The position numbers were made by a program, and so were the translations under genes. DNA of 64,000 nt from Pseudomonadota bacterium (GTDB lineage Bacteria; Pseudomonadota; Gammaproteobacteria; Burkholderiales; Thiobacillaceae), in assembly GCA_030653935.1 (NCBI GenBank), contig JAURYL010000006.1, forward strand, positions 1 through 64,000, read 5' to 3'. Of the stretch, positions 61,124 to 64,000 are shown in pieces (position 1 is the stretch's first letter; each line of letters opens with the position of its first letter). Below the pieces are notes generated by a model. It was not told the origin of the DNA. It ran no database searches and was given only the letters and a program-made list of their open reading frames with translations.

Positions 61124-62209
61124 TCAGGCCACCTTGGCCAGATTGCTGTAGCGGGCGCCGCACTGCTTGAAGCGACGCTGTGAGAACAAGGGTTGGCAGG
61201 CGATGTGATCAAGGCCGAGCTCGCCGCGCAGGCGCGACAGCTCTTCCAGGACGGCGGCGCGGTCTTGCCCGTGCAGCATGGAAAACAGGTTGTAGCGCCA
61301 GTGCGGCGGTTGCCGGGGGCGCTGGTAGCACAGGGTGACGGCGGCTTGCCCGGCGAGGGCATGGCCCACGCTCGATACTTCCGCGTCCGGCACATCCCAC
61401 ACCACCATCGCGTTGGCGTGGTAACCCAGTTCGCGGTGTCGAACCACGACGCCGAAACGACGGATGACGCCGATGTCCAACAGCCGCGCCAACCGCGCCA
61501 ATACCGCTTCCTCGCGCCAGCCCAGGCGGGCGGCGAGCACGGCGTAGGGGCGCGGGCTGAGGCCGATGCCACCTTCCAGGGCGGCGGCCAGCGTGTAGTC
61601 CGCGGATTCGAGGACGATGTCCTCGGGCTCACTGCGGCGGCGGACGGGATCGAGGTGAGGGCGATGCCGCGCCTCCCTGCCCCTTGCTCCTTGCCCCTTG
61701 CCCCTTCCGAGGTCGAAGCCCAGATCGATATGAAAATCTTCCTGCATGGGCAGGTCGAGCACCGGGCCGGCGGCCAGATCACCGATTTCCGTGAGCACTT
61801 CCGCCACCCGTTCACGGCTGGGCGCGGTGGCGACGAACCAGAGGTTGAATTCGTGTTCGCGCTCGTAATTGTGGTTGACCTCGGGGTAGGCGCTGATGCC
61901 GCGCGCCACCGCCTCGATGCGGTCGGGCGCCACCGAGACCGCCGCCAGCGTGCTCCAGCCCAGGGTGTGCGGGCGGAACACGGCGCCGATACGGGAGACC
62001 GTGCCGCCTTCGGCCAAGGATTGCAGACGAACAATCACTTCCGCCTCGGAAATGCCCAGGCGATGCGCCAGTTCCGCGTAGGGACGCGAGACGAGCGGGA
62101 AATCGCGTTGCCAGTCGTTGACCAGCCGGAAATCAGTGGGGTCGATTTTGGCTGTGTCGAGGTTGAGTCCAGCGGTTGAGTCGGTCATGAGGGTTGGCAT
62201 GGTGGTCAT
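61124..62209 (-). CDS. nirDL: NirDL fusion (siroheme decarboxylase)
   Basis: A 361-aa fusion of two Lrp-like units. Residues 15-165 are NirD-like (VSRPYAELAHRLGISEAEVIVRLQSL, VNHNYEREHEFNLWFVATA); 200-361 are NirL-like (SPRPYAVLAARLGWREEAVLARLARLL, LCYQRPRQPPHWRYNLFSMLHG). Fused NirDL is known in other denitrifiers. The linker (about 168-200) is basic and comes from repetitive DNA with ccttgcccc units (61683-61709), so it seems to have been lengthened by a repeat. The leader upstream is the heptamer repeat at 62211-62238 and no Shine-Dalgarno is visible. Confidence 0.9.
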   Translation of the reverse strand: MTTMPTLMTDSTAGLNLDTAKIDPTDFRLVNDWQRDFPLVSRPYAELAHRLGISEAEVIVRLQSLAEGGTVSRIGAVFRPHTLGWSTLAAVSVAPDRIEAVARGISAYPEVNHNYEREHEFNLWFVATAPSRERVAEVLTEIGDLAAGPVLDLPMQEDFHIDLGFDLGRGKGQGARGREARHRPHLDPVRRRSEPEDIVLESADYTLAAALEGGIGLSPRPYAVLAARLGWREEAVLARLARLLDIGVIRRFGVVVRHRELGYHANAMVVWDVPDAEVSSVGHALAGQAAVTLCYQRPRQPPHWRYNLFSMLHGQDRAAVLEELSRLRGELGLDHIACQPLFSQRRFKQCGARYSNLAKVA

Positions 62210-62210
62210 A

Positions 62211-62238
62211 TCCGAAATCCGAAGTCCGAAATCCGAAA
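62211..62238. repeat. Heptamer tandem repeat (tccgaaa x4) before nirDL
   Basis: Four 7-bp units (tccgaaa, tccgaag, tccgaaa, tccgaaa) fill almost the entire 32-base gap between nirF and nirDL. They replace any normal ribosome binding site. Confidence 0.85.
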
Positions 62239-62241
62239 TTC

Positions 62242-63498
62242 CTAGAGCCCGAAGCGGTGCGCGCGCGACGAGAAGAAGATGCCGCTGGGGGCGTCGACAG
62301 GGAGTTCACCGAGCTTGTTGAAGGTGGCGGTGTCGTAGATGTCGACGCGGTTGGCGTCGCGCACCGAAACCCAGATATGTTCGCCACGCGGGGTGAACTC
62401 CATGTGCAGCACTGCTTTTCCCGGTTTCATGGTGTGCATCACGGCGCGGTTTTCGACATCGATCACCTGCACGGTGTCGTAATGCGGGAAGGCGAAGTTG
62501 ACCCAGAGGCGGCGACCGGTGGGGTCGCTCATGACGAACACCGGTTGCCCGGCGACCGGGATGACGCCGACTTTTTCCCAGGTGCCAATATCCACCAGAA
62601 CCACTTCATGCCGCCCGACGCCGGGAATGAAGGCCAGGTTGCCGGCGACCGCCCAGGTTTCCAGGTGCGGCATCTTGTACACCGGCAGTTTCTGTTCGCC
62701 ACGGCCGTAATCCGGCAAGGCGCGTTTCACACCGCGTTCCGGGTGCCACATGTCGAGCACTGCGACGCCGTCTTCGCCATAAAGACCGGCCACATACCAG
62801 CGGCCGTCGCCGGTGATGAGGGCGTCGTAGGGCTGGTTGCCGATGTTCTTGAACTTGGTGATCTTCGGTTGGCGCGGGTTTTCCGAGATGTCCATGATCC
62901 AGATTTCGCCGGCATCGAACAGGGAGAAGGCGAAGCGGTTGTTGAAGCTGTCTTCCAGGCCGACCACGCGTGAGAGGGCTTTGGTTTCCTCGGAATACGC
63001 GGGAATGTCGGCGACCTGTTCCAGGGTTTCCGCGTCGAACAACTTGACGCCGCCCGGCACATAGTTGGCGGCGGCGATCCAGCGGCCGTCCTGGGAGATG
63101 GCGCCGCCGATGGAGTTGCCGGACTGCATCACCCGCTTGACGATCTTGCCGGTGAGCAGATCCACCTTGGAGAGGCCGCCGTCGCGGCCGAAGACATAGG
63201 CGTAGCGGGCGTCGCGGGAAAACACGGCGGCGGCGTGCGAGGTGTCGCCGAGGCCTTCCACTCGTTGCAGCAGGGTACGTTTCGTGGTGTCGACCAACTG
63301 GATCGAGCCTTTGGCGCGCTCGATGATCAGGCCGAGGTCGCCGGTGCCGCGCAGTTCATCGGCGTTCGTCGCCAGGGCGGGGAGCGTCAGTGCAAGGGCG
63401 GCCAGGAGGGTGAGCAGAGGACGGAATCTTGTGGGGCGAGGCGCGCTCGCCGATTCACCGCGTTTGGTGCGTGTGTCGCACCCCATTGGAGAAGTCAT
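62242..63498 (-). CDS. nirF: Heme d1 biosynthesis protein NirF
   Basis: A 418-aa protein related to the d1 domain of NirS but without a cytochrome c part. After an N-terminal hydrophobic segment (LLTLLAALALTLPALA) come propeller repeats such as FSRDARYAYVFGRDGGLSKVDLL, ISQDGRWIAAANYVPGGVKLFDAETL and FTPRGEHIWVSVRDANRVDIYDTATF. NirF acts late in heme d1 synthesis in the periplasm. The ATG overlaps the nirC stop by 4 bases, which fixes the start; a longer open frame to 63777 overlaps nirC. Confidence 0.92.
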   Translation of the reverse strand: MTSPMGCDTRTKRGESASAPRPTRFRPLLTLLAALALTLPALATNADELRGTGDLGLIIERAKGSIQLVDTTKRTLLQRVEGLGDTSHAAAVFSRDARYAYVFGRDGGLSKVDLLTGKIVKRVMQSGNSIGGAISQDGRWIAAANYVPGGVKLFDAETLEQVADIPAYSEETKALSRVVGLEDSFNNRFAFSLFDAGEIWIMDISENPRQPKITKFKNIGNQPYDALITGDGRWYVAGLYGEDGVAVLDMWHPERGVKRALPDYGRGEQKLPVYKMPHLETWAVAGNLAFIPGVGRHEVVLVDIGTWEKVGVIPVAGQPVFVMSDPTGRRLWVNFAFPHYDTVQVIDVENRAVMHTMKPGKAVLHMEFTPRGEHIWVSVRDANRVDIYDTATFNKLGELPVDAPSGIFFSSRAHRFGL

Positions 63499-63815
63499 TC
63501 CGGAAATCCTTTCAACAATTTGTCCACAATCCAGCGCGTGTCGGCTTCCGACAGATAGGGCAACCAGCCCGGCATGGCGGTGCCGGGGATGCCATACAGG
63601 ATGGCGGGGATCAGGGTTTCGGCGGGTTTGTTTTTCAACGCCTCGGCGGTGAGTGACGAGCCGAGGCCGCCGGTGAGTTTGAGGCCGTGACAAAAGCCGC
63701 ATTCCTGGCGCACGAAGTGGGTGAGCTCCTGTTGTCGGGCCGCCGGCAAGCCGTCGGCCTGCGTCGGGAGCGCGCAACAGAAAAGCAGGGTCGTGAGCCA
63801 GGGATGCGTTTTCAT
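63495..63815 (-). CDS. nirC: c-type cytochrome NirC
   Basis: A 106-aa periplasmic monoheme cytochrome. A signal peptide (MKTHPWLTTLLFCCALPTQA) is followed by CGFCHG near residues 39-44 and the Met-ligand segment GIPGTAMPGWLPYLSEADTRWIV. NirC proteins can donate electrons to NirS or take part in its maturation. It overlaps nirF by 4 bases and follows nirS by 50 bases. Confidence 0.92.
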   Translation of the reverse strand: MKTHPWLTTLLFCCALPTQADGLPAARQQELTHFVRQECGFCHGLKLTGGLGSSLTAEALKNKPAETLIPAILYGIPGTAMPGWLPYLSEADTRWIVDKLLKGFPE

Positions 63816-63865
63816 GGGTGGGTTTGAAGCGCGGCGGCGGGCCGCCGCGCTTCGATCAGGTCAGG

Positions 63866-64000
<135 letters not shown>

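Noticed and set aside
60805-62034. 409-codon minus-strand frame overlapping nirDL and nirG
   Set aside because: Arg/Ala/Cys-rich shadow frame; the real NirDL and NirG frames carry the family motifs.

Overview
The window is GC-rich proteobacterial DNA. The gene set (mrp/mnh antiporter with a fused A/B subunit, ispB next to tRNAs, TusA/DsrE2 sulfur carriers, glgBC, a nirSCF-DL-G-H-J-N denitrification operon, nnrS) fits a denitrifying betaproteobacterium. The genus cannot be read from the sequence alone.

Region 1 (about 0.4-19.9 kb) is an accessory island read almost wholly on the minus strand. From upstream to downstream it holds an SNF2-type helicase (DrmD-like), a very large Eco57I-like adenine methyltransferase (DrmMI-like), an unknown 183-aa protein, a short gene fragment, an orphan Xre/MbcA-type regulator with five phased 11-bp operator repeats, a Phd/ParE toxin-antitoxin pair, a 2135-aa DEAD/DUF1998 helicase with a nuclease-like C-terminal part (DruE-like), and a UvrD helicase with a RelE-like N-terminus. 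The parts resemble class 1 DISARM (SNF2 helicase plus methylase) and Druantia (giant DUF1998 helicase), but the set matches neither. A relic of the start of a second DruE-like gene lies upstream of the toxin-antitoxin cassette, so the island has been rearranged. The recognition-domain part of the methyltransferase has a lower GC content than the rest of the gene.

Region 2 (20-36 kb) is mostly core chromosome: tRNA-Pro(CGG), ispB, tRNA-Thr(CGT), a soluble chemoreceptor, a rhodanese-TusA-DsrE2 sulfur-transfer cluster, a FadL-type porin, mnmC, hslO (Hsp33 with half of its zinc cysteines), msrA, an HD-GYP protein, an M20 amidohydrolase, a SirB2-like membrane protein and pgi. Several families of palindromic repeats lie between these genes. 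One cluster lies in frame inside a small reading frame.

Region 3 (36-50 kb) holds divergent glgB and glgC, an IS1634-type insertion sequence, a dicarboxylate/glutamate symporter gene broken by an apparent one-base deletion, a DUF2062 protein and a tightly overlapping mrpA(B)CDEFG cation/proton antiporter operon.

Region 4 (50-64 kb) is for nitrogen oxide respiration. It has nnrS with an FNR/DNR-like box, a CBS-CHASE-multiPAS sensor kinase, and the minus-strand nir operon running from the C-terminus of nirS (cut by the window end) through nirC, nirF, nirDL, nirG, a truncated hemoglobin, nirH, a hemerythrin-like protein, nirJ and nirN. NirF, NirDL, NirG, NirH, NirJ and NirN build heme d1 for NirS. 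Past nirN sits a 37-codon membrane-protein gene with its own FNR/DNR-like box and terminator. nirN carries a perfect 20-bp-arm hairpin within its signal-peptide codons, and the nirF-nirDL gap consists of heptamer repeats.
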